Source: Pseudomonas putida | GTDB lineage: Bacteria; Pseudomonadota; Gammaproteobacteria; Pseudomonadales; Pseudomonadaceae | Direction: 5' to 3' | Assembly: GCF_028682395.1 (NCBI RefSeq) | Contig: NZ_JANHLC010000001.1 | Span: 1-64,000, forward strand | DNA length: 64,000 nucleotides | Shown: in pieces, positions 1 through 9,374 of the stretch | Layout: every line of letters starts with the position of its first letter | Numbering within the stretch: the stretch's first letter is position 1 | Position numbers and translations under genes: made by a program | The notes under the pieces: model-generated | The model's input: only the letters and a program-made list of their open reading frames with translations | Told to the model about the DNA's origin: nothing | Databases searched by the model: none

Positions 1-13
1 GTATGCAAGATCG

Positions 14-529
14 TTACTTGCGATCATTCATCAGTTCGGCAATCAATTGCGCAGGCTGCATTTTTGCAGACTGCGCAATCTGGTTGAGGTTATCGCCGAA
101 GGACGTCACCGCAAGCCCGCGCTGACGCAGTCTCGCTACCAGCTCATCCGGTGTGTTATTGAACAAAGCCGCGCTGTCGACCAAAGGCGCCTTGCTCACT
201 AATTGCACCGCTGCAAATGCAGGGTTCCCGCCTTGCTTGCCTCCAGTACTTGAGACAGCAAAAGGGATCGCTATCAGTACCGAAAGCAGCAGGGGCACAA
301 AGAGTGTCTTGCGATTGATGTACCCCACCATCGGGCCCCAGTTTTTCCAAAGGTGCAAGGCGAATGGAACAAGTAACACCATACTGAGCCATTCATGCAT
401 GCCGTGAAAAAGTCCAGGTGCCCAGTGAAAAAACAAAGCCACGCCGGAAATCAGGGAAACCAGGAAAAAGCCTGTAGTGAGAGGTGTTGCATAACGATTG
501 ATCAAGTTTTTCAAAGGAAGAGCATCCAT
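14..529 (-). CDS. DUF4405 domain membrane protein
   Basis: Protein of 171 residues. Three hydrophobic stretches (about 16-37, 44-60 and 76-92) with conserved histidines (for example in GMHEW and LHLW) fit the DUF4405 family of small membrane proteins, which resemble cytochrome b-type haem-binding helices. The C-terminal 60 residues are soluble and probably periplasmic. The gene stands alone, and the bases upstream of its start hold no other convincing gene. The precise role is unknown; electron transfer is only an inference from the family's similarity to b-type cytochromes. Confidence 0.7.
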   Translation of the reverse strand: MDALPLKNLINRYATPLTTGFFLVSLISGVALFFHWAPGLFHGMHEWLSMVLLVPFALHLWKNWGPMVGYINRKTLFVPLLLSVLIAIPFAVSSTGGKQGGNPAFAAVQLVSKAPLVDSAALFNNTPDELVARLRQRGLAVTSFGDNLNQIAQSAKMQPAQLIAELMNDRK

Positions 530-700
530 GGCTGCGCGTTCTTCGAGCCTGATAAAACGGGCTGAAAAGACTGTTCACGCGGGTAGTTATTCGATGACAG
601 GAGGACGCTGATGATATCGTTTAAGGGTGTAAAGAGTTTGTAAGGCAGAGTAAAGTTTTGAAGTACATTTAACTCAATGTTCTAGGGCTCGCTGCAAACC

Positions 701-1474
701 TCATGCATATCGAAGGTGATACCAACCCCGTTCCTTTTCAACTCGCAGATCGACTTGATAAAGCCGCGAAAGGTTCTCCCGACTCAAGACCTCGTCCTTG
801 GGACCATCAACCAGAATACGACCCTGTTGAAGCAGAATGACCCGGTCTATTTCCGGGACTATTTCGTTAACATCATGAGTGGTCACGATGACGCCTCGAG
901 TCGCGCGACAGAAATCACGCATCAGGTTGAGCACTGTTCTGCTAGCACCCACATCGAGGTGATTTGTCGGCTCGTCGAAGATCAGTAACTCAGGGTGATG
1001 TATGAACGCCCTCGCCAGTATCAAGCGTCGCTGCTGCCCGGCAGAGAGACGCTGGAACATCAGATATTGGCAATCCGACAACCCGACCACCTCCAGCATG
1101 TCCAGGGCCTGAGCGTACTGCTCGGGTGACGGAATAAAACGGTCGTGACAACCAATTGAACCAAAGAAGCCCGAGACCACAACATCCAACGCTTGAGTGA
1201 ACGGGGTGTAGTCCTCCTGAAACTCCTGGGACATGAAACCAATTCTTTCACGCAGCTCCCAGAGCGTGATTCTTTCACTTCCAAACAACTTGAAAAAACT
1301 GCCCTCCTCCTCCACGGGATAGATTTCCCGGCCAATGAGTTTCAACAAGGTACTTTTACCCGCCCCGTTCGGTCCTAATATCGCGACCCGCTCACCCGTT
1401 TCAATCGTTAAGGAAAAACGTTCCAACACCTGAGTTTGATGTTGAAACGCACTGACATTTTTGAATTCGATCAT
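701..1474 (-). CDS. ABC transporter ATP-binding protein
   Basis: Single nucleotide-binding domain of about 257 residues. Walker A (GPNGAGKST), a divergent signature (RLSAGQQRR), Walker B with catalytic Glu (LLIFDEPTNHLD) and the H-loop (VTTHD) are all present, so it should hydrolyse ATP. I chose the ATG at 1474 (MIEFKNV); a GTG at 1501 would add nine residues, and neither has a strong ribosome binding site. No permease or binding-protein gene is adjacent, so its partner and substrate are unknown. Iron, molybdate or another small solute is possible. Confidence 0.85.
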   Translation of the reverse strand: MIEFKNVSAFQHQTQVLERFSLTIETGERVAILGPNGAGKSTLLKLIGREIYPVEEEGSFFKLFGSERITLWELRERIGFMSQEFQEDYTPFTQALDVVVSGFFGSIGCHDRFIPSPEQYAQALDMLEVVGLSDCQYLMFQRLSAGQQRRLILARAFIHHPELLIFDEPTNHLDVGASRTVLNLMRDFCRATRGVIVTTHDVNEIVPEIDRVILLQQGRILVDGPKDEVLSRENLSRLYQVDLRVEKERGWYHLRYA

Positions 1475-1662
1475 TGGGTCATTACTTGAAATAGTTGGCA
1501 CGGTCTAACGATTAACCATCACTCACAAACATCGGCCGCTGACCGATTGCAAGGGATGGCCAGAACAGTGGAGGGTTGAGACTGCGGCCCGACCCGTAAA
1601 GTCTCCTCCTCTATCCTAGCCCCCATCAGCACTTCTAAGCGTCGGCGCTGTTTATGGCGGCC

Positions 1663-2949
1663 TTATGCGCTGTGTGAAAAAGCGGAAGCGAAATCCTTCC
1701 TTTCTTCCGTGTCTTCATTTGGCCGCTTCATACCCGCCATGCGGTGATATTCATTGAAGATAGCGTCGGCTTCGGCAAACGGCAGGACCTGCTCGATGTC
1801 CTCGAAACGCTGGCCCCCAGTGCGCTCCTCGACGATGCGACGCACGACCTCAGGCCCATCGCCACGGTTGGCCATCACAATGCGATTGGCGATCTCGCGG
1901 CGCTGGGCTTCATAGTGCTTCAACGCTTCAACCGGATCGGCAATCGTGGCCAGCGCTTCGGCAATAACCCTCGCATCGACCAGCGCCTGGCAGGCGCCGT
2001 TACCGCCACGCGGGTACATGGCATGGGCAGCATCGCCCATCAGCGTCACTCGACCGAACGACCACTGCGGCAATGGATCATGGTCCACCAGCGGGAACAG
2101 GTAGACCTCACGCGCATTACGCAGCATCTCGCCGACGTTGATAAAGTCCAGCTCGCACTCATCGAACATATGCGCGATTTCGGCGATGTCCGCTTCCTGG
2201 TTCCAGTCCTCCATGCTTTCCGGACGACCATTTTGCTCAACCACCCAATTGACCAGCGTCAGACCGCTGTCATCGGCGTTGTCCAGAATCGGGTAGACGA
2301 TCAGACTGCCCTTGCTCGGCGCACCAATGTGCAAAATGGTGCCGCCTTCCTTGAACGGCTTCATCAAGGTCACGCCGCGCCACAGGGTGATGCCGGAGTA
2401 ATGGGGCTCGGTCTTCTCGGGAAACAGCTGATTGCGAATGGCGGATTTGATCCCATCACCGGCAATGGCGATGTCCGCACGGATTTCGATGGGCAGGCTC
2501 ATCGCGTCATTGGTGGTGGATGCAAACTTGATGGTCACGCCCGAATCGTCTTGCTCAAAGCCTGTACAACGCACGCCCATGACGACCGATTCCGCCCCCA
2601 GACGTTCGATGACTGCCTTGTACAGAATCATCTGCAAGATGCCACGGTGCACGAAGCGCTGGCCATGGGGATACCCCATGTGCACGCCGCACTGCTCGGT
2701 GTAAATCTCCTGGCCATACTGGTTGAAGTAGGAGGACTCTACGGCGTCGACCGAGCGCGCGTTGAGCTCGTCGAGCAGTCCGACCTCGGTTATTTCACGT
2801 GTGCCGTAAGGCTGGGTGACGATACCTACGCCCAATGGCCGCAGTTCAGGAGCTGCTTCATAGACACGCGGTTTGAAACCTTGCTCGTGCAAGCGCAATG
2901 CGGTCATCAAACCGCCGATACCCGCACCAATAATCGCGATATTCAACAT
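1663..2949 (-). CDS. FAD-dependent aromatic hydroxylase, PhzS-like
   Basis: Class A flavoprotein monooxygenase of 428 residues. It has a dinucleotide-binding GAGIGG at residues 8-13, a DG motif (AGDGIKS) near 164-166 and the FAD ribityl-binding GDAAH near 305 followed by MYPRGGNGACQA. That last stretch is typical of the PhzS / flavin-dependent oxidoreductase group rather than of p-hydroxybenzoate hydroxylase. The start is the ATG at 2949 behind GGAGAG; the frame stays open upstream but runs into the MFS gene. It is the last gene of the minus-strand operon and probably hydroxylates or decarboxylatively hydroxylates an aromatic acid with NAD(P)H and O2. The substrate is not deducible. Confidence 0.85.
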   Translation of the reverse strand: MLNIAIIGAGIGGLMTALRLHEQGFKPRVYEAAPELRPLGVGIVTQPYGTREITEVGLLDELNARSVDAVESSYFNQYGQEIYTEQCGVHMGYPHGQRFVHRGILQMILYKAVIERLGAESVVMGVRCTGFEQDDSGVTIKFASTTNDAMSLPIEIRADIAIAGDGIKSAIRNQLFPEKTEPHYSGITLWRGVTLMKPFKEGGTILHIGAPSKGSLIVYPILDNADDSGLTLVNWVVEQNGRPESMEDWNQEADIAEIAHMFDECELDFINVGEMLRNAREVYLFPLVDHDPLPQWSFGRVTLMGDAAHAMYPRGGNGACQALVDARVIAEALATIADPVEALKHYEAQRREIANRIVMANRGDGPEVVRRIVEERTGGQRFEDIEQVLPFAEADAIFNEYHRMAGMKRPNEDTEERKDFASAFSHSA

Positions 2950-3070
2950 CACTTCTCTCCAGCAGATGGTGAGGTTGAACAGATCAACCTCAATACTTTT
3001 CTTGTTTTCGGGCCAGTACATCAGGATGCGCCTGGCAACGTAGAGACCCGGGTGAATCAACGATGCTGAC

Positions 3071-4288
3071 TCAGTGCCCGACGACCGCCACACTGGCGCC
3101 ATCGGACCATTTGGGAACGATGCCCCGGGCCAGGATTGGGAGCCGGGCAACGCATGCCAGGAGTGCAATGACAATCACCCCTTGCATGGAAATCGGCAGG
3201 TCACCGCTCATTGCGGCAAAACAGACGGGACCACTGAGCAATACCCCCAGCAAGGTCAGCTGCGTTACCAAGCCGCTGGTTGCACCGATGCTCCCCGCCG
3301 ATGGCGAAACATTGGGCACGAACGACCACATGCCAGTCAGCACGCCGCTGAAGAACATCAGCAACCACGAACAGGCAATGGAACCGGCAACGCCGATGGG
3401 CAAGGCGTAAATGGCAAAAGCCGGGACACCCGTGGCGATGATGGCAATGACGCCGACCTTGATCGGGGAGAAGCCTTGATTGAGCAGCTTGCCAAATAGC
3501 AGGCAACCCAAAGCATTGAGCACCATCGCACCGATATTCCAGGAGTTGATTACCAGCGGGTCGGCGCCGTAGTGGCTTTGCAGGTAAGGCGCGAGAGTCG
3601 CAATCACACCGACATGCAAAAACGCATCACCGCCGATGGAAATCCCCAACAGGTAAGGCCATGGCGAGCGCAGGACCAACTGTAAGCCAGTGGTGCGCGA
3701 AGGCTGCTCCGACACTTTCACACGCGCCGGAACCGCTACATACGCAATCAGGGCAATGGCGATGGTAACGACAGCGTGTCCCCAAAAGGCAAAGCGCCAA
3801 CTGCCCGCGCTCACGACCCAACCGGCGGTCAGAAAGGGAATGATGAAGCTGACGGGAACGAAGGTCGCCCAGACCGCGATAGCCATGTGGCGCTGCTTTT
3901 CATGAGTGACACGAATCAACAACGTAATCGCCGAGACCGCCATCAGCACATAGCCGACGCCGGAAATACCGCGCCCTACCAACAAGGTTTGCAGCGTGGG
4001 TGCAGCCACAACCACCACATCCCCGATAACCAAAGCGACGCTACCGATCAGCAGCACCAGTTTGTCGCCGAAGCGATCCACCAGATAGCCCACCAGCAAG
4101 GCGCCGACCACCACCATTACCGAGGGCAACGACATCACCAGGCCGATCACCGATGGGCTATCGGGACGGAACTCACCTGCAATCGCATCAAGCTGTGGTA
4201 CTGCCCCGCCCACAGTCATAGCCGCCAATACTCCAAGGCTATAAATTATGGCGACACGAAAAACAACCGACCCAAAAAAAATGCTCAT
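3071..4288 (-). CDS. MFS transporter, probable aromatic acid importer (copy 1)
   Basis: About 12 hydrophobic segments in 405 residues, with the MFS loop 2-3 motif GYLVDRFGDK near residue 66. It is closely related along its whole length to the MFS protein at 21475-22686; blocks such as YSLGVLAAM, LLIRVT, RHMAIAVWATFVP and SGVLTGMWSFVPNV are shared. The gene follows a channel-gene remnant and precedes a flavin hydroxylase in one operon, so uptake of the aromatic substrate is the likely job (inference from context). Confidence 0.88.
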   Translation of the reverse strand: MSIFFGSVVFRVAIIYSLGVLAAMTVGGAVPQLDAIAGEFRPDSPSVIGLVMSLPSVMVVVGALLVGYLVDRFGDKLVLLIGSVALVIGDVVVVAAPTLQTLLVGRGISGVGYVLMAVSAITLLIRVTHEKQRHMAIAVWATFVPVSFIIPFLTAGWVVSAGSWRFAFWGHAVVTIAIALIAYVAVPARVKVSEQPSRTTGLQLVLRSPWPYLLGISIGGDAFLHVGVIATLAPYLQSHYGADPLVINSWNIGAMVLNALGCLLFGKLLNQGFSPIKVGVIAIIATGVPAFAIYALPIGVAGSIACSWLLMFFSGVLTGMWSFVPNVSPSAGSIGATSGLVTQLTLLGVLLSGPVCFAAMSGDLPISMQGVIVIALLACVARLPILARGIVPKWSDGASVAVVGH

Positions 4289-4360
4289 TCAAGACTCCAG
4301 GGTTAATACGGTACTCATACTTCGAGCATCGATTTCAACTCAGTAACTATTGGAAAGATC

Positions 4361-4592
4361 AAACAAATGAATCCAGCGAACATTCATATTGAGTCCGGAC
4401 ATTCCCGGTCACAGGCACATGAGCCTTCCTGGGCGACACATTTATTCGATCCCTTCGCCAGGCACCGCCTGCTGTATGGGGAAGTCCGTAGTACGCGCAA
4501 CTGGAGGCTTGAACTGTGAAGGTAAAAACAGCTAATGCAAATGCGCTTATCAAGCGCGCAAGGTGTCCAGCATGTTTCGACAAGGCTTTCAT
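4361..4592 (-). pseudogene. Remnant of a SphA-type outer-membrane channel gene
   Basis: An ATG behind AAGGA opens a signal-peptide-like segment (MKALSKHAGH, hydrophobic core, cleavage near VQAS). It then runs within about 35 codons into sequence matching, in a shifted frame, the last residues of the intact channel at 22747-23721: MSGLNMNVRWIHLF here against ISGFSLGLRWIHVF there. Roughly 280 codons of the middle are missing. Like the intact gene it lies directly upstream of an MFS importer, so it looks like a duplicated channel gene reduced to its two ends by deletion. The 77-codon frame that remains is unlikely to be functional. Confidence 0.7.
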
Positions 4593-4689
4593 TTTTATTG
4601 TCCTTTCGATCGCTTTTTATTGTTCAAACGCCACAGGCAACACGCGCAGAAAAATCGCCCAAAGCGCTACGCATGAGAACTTCAACGAA

Positions 4690-6297
4690 TTAGCAAGTTG
4701 CTTCACGTAAGAAAGTGAAACTTCCCATCTGCTGATCGGCGTTGACGATCAAGCCTTCCAGCTCTGAGGAATCACGGGCTACACCGAAGGCAACACCATC
4801 AGGTCGCACAAGGACTGCAACTGCATCGAATTGCTCGAGCCAATGCGTGATGAAAGCGCCCTCTTCCGAACAATAAACAGCCTCATTCTCGTCACCGGAA
4901 TCACGCCTGCAATCGAGACACACCACCTCGCTGGTAGACAGACAGGCGCTATCAGCAAACAGCGAACTGACTTGTTTTACGAGACGAGCGTCACGGCACA
5001 CCAGATAGAACTGCCCTCGGGTAACATCGTCCAGACGTGCCCGCGGCTGTGACGGTCCGCTGACCCATGGTTGAGGGAACAATTGACCCGCTCCAGCGCC
5101 CAAGCCGCCTTCATCATCTAAGTTCAAAAGGCCTGCACTCAGTCCTGGAATGAAAGACTGCCGGACCGTTTGCGCGGCGCCCGAGGTCAATTCAGCTTGC
5201 AGGCGCTCATCGCGCAAGCGCGCAGCATCGACATCCAGTTCGCCGATAATCAACCCGAAGGACTTGGCCGTTGCGACCACCTGCTGTACGTGGGGTCGTC
5301 GTTCCGCCGTATAGGTGTCCAGCAGCGCCGGATCAGCCAGGCCCCTGGACACCACATCAAGTTTCCAGGCCAGGTTATAGGCATCACGAACGCCAGCACA
5401 CAGACCTTGCCCCATGAAGGGAGGCATTTGGTGCGCGGCATCGCCGAGTAGAAAGACGCGACCTTCGCGCCATTGCTCGGCCACCACCGCATGGAAACGA
5501 TAGATCGCCACACGTTGCACGTGCACCGAGCGCGTATCGACGAAGGTGGAAAGCACCTCGTCCAGGTGCGCGGGATCGTTGAAGGACTCCGGCGATTCAC
5601 CAGGCAGCACCTTGATTTCCCAGCGCCGCAGTTTGTCCGGTCCGACGATGTAGGTTCCCGGACGTGACGGTCGGCAGTACTGCACGCAACGTTCAGGCAG
5701 TTCGATATCGTCGAGTAGTTGCGCGTCGACCACGACCCACCACTCGTCAAAGTCCAGATCGTGGATGCTCGCGCCCATTTGAGTGCGCACGACACTGCGC
5801 GCCCCATCACAGGCCAGCAAGTAACGCCCCCTCAGTGTCTTTTGATGGCCCTCGCCATCGACCATATCGACTTCGACACTATGTTCGGATTGGCGATACT
5901 CGACCAAGCTGTGTCTAAGGAACACTTCGACGTCACTGAAGCGCTCAACACCTTCACGCAGCGTGGCCTCAAGCGCCGGCTGATAGAACATGTAGGTGGG
6001 TTCCCAGCCCAGTGGGCCCGGTGCCGGCATCGGGTAAAAGCGCTTGATGACCTGCCCTTGCACACCAACGAAATCGGTTCCCGGATGAGCACAGGTGCCC
6101 TTCATGACCTCGTCTGCCAGGCCTGCCGCCTGGAAAGCGCGGGTCGCCTCATGATCAGCAGTGATGGCCCGAGGTTTGTCGAAAATGCTTTTTTCGCGTT
6201 CGATGACGGCTACGCGCATACCCATCGTGCCGAGTAGGTTGGCAAGCGTGGCACCGGTAGGGCCGTACCCCGAGATGATTGCGTCGAATGTCTGCAT
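4690..6297 (-). CDS. FAD-dependent monooxygenase, MhpA-like
   Basis: Flavoprotein hydroxylase of 535 residues with the N-terminal FAD motif GYGPTG (10-15), DG motif (CDGARS, 164-165) and GDAAHQMPPFMGQGLCAGVRD from 285, the pattern of 3-(3-hydroxyphenyl)propionate hydroxylases and related NADH-dependent ring hydroxylases. A thioredoxin-like C-terminal domain follows. The start is the ATG at 6297; longer versions run into hmgA. It is encoded immediately after the homogentisate-dioxygenase-type gene, so it may produce a para-diol such as homogentisate or a relative from a mono-hydroxylated aryl acid. That substrate assignment is inference. Confidence 0.85.
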   Translation of the reverse strand: MQTFDAIISGYGPTGATLANLLGTMGMRVAVIEREKSIFDKPRAITADHEATRAFQAAGLADEVMKGTCAHPGTDFVGVQGQVIKRFYPMPAPGPLGWEPTYMFYQPALEATLREGVERFSDVEVFLRHSLVEYRQSEHSVEVDMVDGEGHQKTLRGRYLLACDGARSVVRTQMGASIHDLDFDEWWVVVDAQLLDDIELPERCVQYCRPSRPGTYIVGPDKLRRWEIKVLPGESPESFNDPAHLDEVLSTFVDTRSVHVQRVAIYRFHAVVAEQWREGRVFLLGDAAHQMPPFMGQGLCAGVRDAYNLAWKLDVVSRGLADPALLDTYTAERRPHVQQVVATAKSFGLIIGELDVDAARLRDERLQAELTSGAAQTVRQSFIPGLSAGLLNLDDEGGLGAGAGQLFPQPWVSGPSQPRARLDDVTRGQFYLVCRDARLVKQVSSLFADSACLSTSEVVCLDCRRDSGDENEAVYCSEEGAFITHWLEQFDAVAVLVRPDGVAFGVARDSSELEGLIVNADQQMGSFTFLREATC

Positions 6298-6331
6298 GGT
6301 CGTTTTCTTCTTGTTCAAGACACGTAAATCG

Positions 6332-7648
6332 TTAACGTGAAAGCTGGATTTCCGGGCTCTGGAAGCCATCCCAGACACCGTCGTAATCGGCCTGGCGGTG
6401 GCCGGCATCAAGCGCTTGTCGAGTCAGTCGAAACACTCGGCGGCTTTCGAACATGAACGCCATGGTGTTATCCACCTTGTGTGGCGCCAGTTCGGCCGTG
6501 CTGGCCTTCTCGAAGGTGGCCACATCAGGACCATGGGGCAGCATGCAGTTGTGCAGGCTCACACCACCGGGCACGAAGCCTTCGGCCTTGGCGTCGTAGA
6601 TGCCCTTGATCAGGCCCATCAATTCGCTCATGACATTGCGATGGAACCAAGGTGGACGGAACGTATCCTCGGCGACCAGCCAGCGCGGCGGGAACACTAC
6701 GAAATCGCAATCGGCGACGCCGGGATGCACCGAAGGCGCGGTCAACACCGTGTAAATCGAGGGATCCGGGTGATCAAAGGAGATACTGCCGATGACCATG
6801 AAGTTGGCCAGGTCGTATTTGCAGGGCGCCAGATTGCCATGCCATGCAACGACGTTCAGCGGCGAATAGGTTTGCTTGGCCTGCCAGAACTGCCCGAGAA
6901 ATTTACGCACGACACGCACATTGCGATCACCCGATTCATAGGCCGCAACCGGGACGAGAAAATCCCGAGGATTGGCCAGGCCGTTCGAGCCGATAGGCCC
7001 CAACTCGGGCAAGCGGAAAGGCGAACCGTAATTCTCACAGATGTAACCCGCGGCCCTTCCATCCGGCAGTTCCACGCGGAAGTGGATGCCGCGAGGGATC
7101 AGCGCAATTTCGCCGGGACCTGCCTGCAGGGCACCCATCTCGGTGTGAATCAACAATTGACCGTGTTGCGGCACGATCAGCATTTCGCCATCGGCGTTGA
7201 AAAAATAGCGATCGTGCATGGAGGCATTGGCGCGATAAACGTGCGCGACGATGCCCGACTGCTCATCGACATCACCGTTACCGCCGACAGTGGTGATACC
7301 GCCGATAAAATCGGTCCCGGCAGCCGGTTCAGGCCAAGGGTCCCAGCGAAAACGATTGGCCGGTGTGGCTACTGCCTTGAACGGCGCCGATTCCCAGGTT
7401 GCGTGGGCCACCGGTTCAAACGCACCGTGCACCGCCGAAGGCAGCAATCGATAGACCCAGGTACGCCGATTTTCCGCGCGCGCGACCGTGAAGGCAGAGC
7501 CGGAAATCAATTCGGCATACAGCCCATGAGGGGCATTCTGCGGCGAGTTGCGCCCCTTGGGTAAGGCGCCTTCCAGCGCTTCGGTAGCAAATTGATTGCC
7601 GAAGCCGCTCATGTAACTCAAGGGTTGTGAGGAAGTGGAGTTTGTCAT
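6332..7648 (-). CDS. hmgA: Homogentisate 1,2-dioxygenase family enzyme
   Basis: Full-length 438-residue homogentisate dioxygenase. Blocks such as [16 protein letters not shown] and [15 protein letters not shown] match the family. The Fe(II) ligands are in place: His336 (FHRN), Glu342 (SELMG) and His372 (PHGPD). The enzyme opens homogentisate to maleylacetoacetate. The ATG at 7648 follows GGAACAAAA. It lies 69 bp after the hydrolase gene in the same operon. No maleylacetoacetate isomerase gene is in the window, so this may be a second, specialised copy acting on a substituted homogentisate, or isomerisation may be supplied from elsewhere. Confidence 0.92.
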   Translation of the reverse strand: MTNSTSSQPLSYMSGFGNQFATEALEGALPKGRNSPQNAPHGLYAELISGSAFTVARAENRRTWVYRLLPSAVHGAFEPVAHATWESAPFKAVATPANRFRWDPWPEPAAGTDFIGGITTVGGNGDVDEQSGIVAHVYRANASMHDRYFFNADGEMLIVPQHGQLLIHTEMGALQAGPGEIALIPRGIHFRVELPDGRAAGYICENYGSPFRLPELGPIGSNGLANPRDFLVPVAAYESGDRNVRVVRKFLGQFWQAKQTYSPLNVVAWHGNLAPCKYDLANFMVIGSISFDHPDPSIYTVLTAPSVHPGVADCDFVVFPPRWLVAEDTFRPPWFHRNVMSELMGLIKGIYDAKAEGFVPGGVSLHNCMLPHGPDVATFEKASTAELAPHKVDNTMAFMFESRRVFRLTRQALDAGHRQADYDGVWDGFQSPEIQLSR

Positions 7649-7717
7649 TTTTGTTCCACGTTGATCAAAAGGTTGCAGTGAGTTGCCGGCTCTGTACGAA
7701 CCGGCAGCCGCCATGTT

Positions 7718-8704
7718 CTAGCGCTTGAGTGCCTGGATCTCTTGATCGATGGCACCGAAAATCGAGTGACCGAACGCGTCGAACATCTCTACCCGCACGC
7801 GATCGCCGAACTTGAAGAATGGGGTTTTGGCCTTCCCTTCATTGACTACTTCAAGTGCGCGTTTTTCAGAGAGACAGCAGAAGCCCTGGCTACGGTCGTG
7901 GTTGGAAACCGTGCCCGAACCGATGATGGTGCCCGCGGTCAGCGTGCGGGTTTTGGTGGCATGGGCAATCAGCCTGGAGAAGTCGAAGTAGTTATCGACG
8001 CCCGCCAGCGGCGATCCCAGCTTTTCGTTGTTGACATGCACGGTCAGCGGCAAATCGATCTTGGCGCCATCCCAGTTCCCGGCCAGCTCATCGGGCGTAA
8101 CGGCCACCGGCGAAAAGGCGGTGACCCCTTTGCCGTTAAGGAAGCCAAAGCCCTTGTTCAATTCCGCAGGGATGATGTGGCGAAGCGAAGTGTCATTGAC
8201 CAGCATCACCAGTTTGATGTGCTGCTTGGCTTCCTCGGGAGAGCACAGCATGGGTACGTCATCGGTAATGATCGCAACCTCGGCTTCGAGGTCCACACCC
8301 CAATCTTCACTGGCGACGATCACCGGGTCCTGCGGGCCGGTGAAGTAGTCGGAGCTGCCTTGATACATCAGAGGCTCCTGCAAAAACGAGTCGGGCATCT
8401 CAGCACCGCGTGCCTTGCGCACCAGCTCCACGTGGCTCAGGTAAGCGCTGCCGTCCAGCCATTGGAAGGCCCTTGGCAGCGGCGAAGCAACCTCGGATTC
8501 ATCGAATACAAAACTGCCGGCCACGTCGCCAGCGTTCAATGCATCGGAGAGTTGTTGCAGCTGAGGTTTGACGGCATTCCAGTTCTCCACTGCCCATTGC
8601 AGCGTGGGCGCAACATCAATGGCACTGACAGCGCGAGACAGGTCACGGGATACAACAATCAGCGCACCATCACGGGTTTCAGTTTTGAGCGAAGCCAGTT
8701 TCAT
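7718..8704 (-). CDS. Fumarylacetoacetate hydrolase family protein
   Basis: FAH-fold hydrolase of 328 residues with an acidic metal-binding cluster (VDLEAEVAIITDDV), a substrate lid segment (NDTSLRHIIPAELNKGFGF) and GTIIGSGTVSN. The length matches bacterial two-domain fumarylacetoacetases that follow homogentisate dioxygenase, which split fumarylacetoacetate to fumarate and acetoacetate using Mg2+ or Ca2+. I start it at the ATG at 8704 because the open frame beyond it is the divergent promoter region. It is the first gene of the minus-strand catabolic operon. Confidence 0.88.
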   Translation of the reverse strand: MKLASLKTETRDGALIVVSRDLSRAVSAIDVAPTLQWAVENWNAVKPQLQQLSDALNAGDVAGSFVFDESEVASPLPRAFQWLDGSAYLSHVELVRKARGAEMPDSFLQEPLMYQGSSDYFTGPQDPVIVASEDWGVDLEAEVAIITDDVPMLCSPEEAKQHIKLVMLVNDTSLRHIIPAELNKGFGFLNGKGVTAFSPVAVTPDELAGNWDGAKIDLPLTVHVNNEKLGSPLAGVDNYFDFSRLIAHATKTRTLTAGTIIGSGTVSNHDRSQGFCCLSEKRALEVVNEGKAKTPFFKFGDRVRVEMFDAFGHSIFGAIDQEIQALKR

Positions 8705-8799
8705 ACATGCATTCCGGTAGTCTAAAGTTACGGTGGTCACACACTGCTGGGTGCGGTTGATCACTAACTTACGAAACAATCGGGATAACAGATATGCGT

Positions 8800-8816
8800 T
8801 TTCCATCTGCCGGAAA
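8800..8816. promoter_or_regulatory. Putative operator, 17-bp palindrome (copy 1)
   Basis: TTTCCATCTGCCGGAAA, with arms TTTCC/GGAAA and a 7-bp centre, sits 96 bp upstream of the hydrolase-hmgA operon start and in the divergent region shared with the NIPSNAP gene. The same architecture recurs at 10025, 12847 and 23980. A weaker relative (TTTCCATCAGG) lies near 8870. Confidence 0.6.
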
Positions 8817-8964
8817 CGACCCTGTCCGGGGCTGTTTTTCAGACCTGTCACGCGTGATGAACAAGCCATTTCCATCAGGCAGACATCCAGCACTTCGGCG
8901 CTTCGGGAACCGCGATCATAGTTGTCGAGAGGTGAAAACCTCCGATAAACCACAAGGAAACACC

Positions 8965-9300
8965 ATGATCATCGAACACCGCACCTATCGACTTCACCCA
9001 GGCAAGGTACAAGCCTATTTCGATCTCTACATGGACACGGGCCTGCCCATCCAGCTCGAATACTTACTCCAACCTCTGGGCTATTACACAACTGAATTGG
9101 GGCCACTCAATCAGATCATTCATCTGTGGGGATACAACGATCTCAACGAACGGCATCACTGCCGCAACCTGCTCAAGGCTGACCCGCGATGGACTGAGTA
9201 CGTGCGGCAAATCATGCCGCTGATTCAACATCAGGAAAGCAAGATCCTGATGCCCGCGCCGTTCTTCGCGCCTCAAGCAGCCACCTATCGCTTGCCTTGA
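8965..9300 (+). CDS. NIPSNAP family protein
   Basis: Small protein of 111 residues beginning MIIEHRTYRLHPGK and containing LGPLNQIIHLWGYNDLNERHHCR, the signature of NIPSNAP proteins, which adopt a ferredoxin-like dimeric alpha/beta-barrel fold. The start is the ATG at 8965 behind AAGGAAACACC. The family is frequent in catabolic clusters but its reaction is usually undefined. The gene diverges from the hmgA operon and shares its regulatory region, which argues for co-regulation. Confidence 0.85.
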   Translation: MIIEHRTYRLHPGKVQAYFDLYMDTGLPIQLEYLLQPLGYYTTELGPLNQIIHLWGYNDLNERHHCRNLLKADPRWTEYVRQIMPLIQHQESKILMPAPFFAPQAATYRLP

Positions 9301-9318
9301 AATACGCCCCGCCAAAAG

Positions 9319-9349
9319 CACAGTGCCCGGCGAGAAGCCGGGCACTGTG
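9319..9349. terminator. Bidirectional terminator hairpin
   Basis: A perfect 13-bp stem (CACAGTGCCCGGC / GCCGGGCACTGTG) with loop GAGAA lies between the convergent NIPSNAP and HupE-like genes. On the minus strand it is followed by CTTTTGG. Confidence 0.75.
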
Positions 9350-9374
9350 TTCAAAGAATTTTCGGATGCAATGA

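Noticed and set aside
611..643. Ten-codon frame with a good AGGAGG ribosome binding site on the plus strand
   Set aside because: Too short and without a downstream target gene on that strand to be called a leader peptide.
1744..3069. Long open frame (441 codons) on the plus strand opposite the PhzS-like gene
   Set aside because: It is the antisense shadow of a high-GC gene; composition is His/Arg-rich nonsense with no recognisable domain, and the minus-strand gene has clear motifs.
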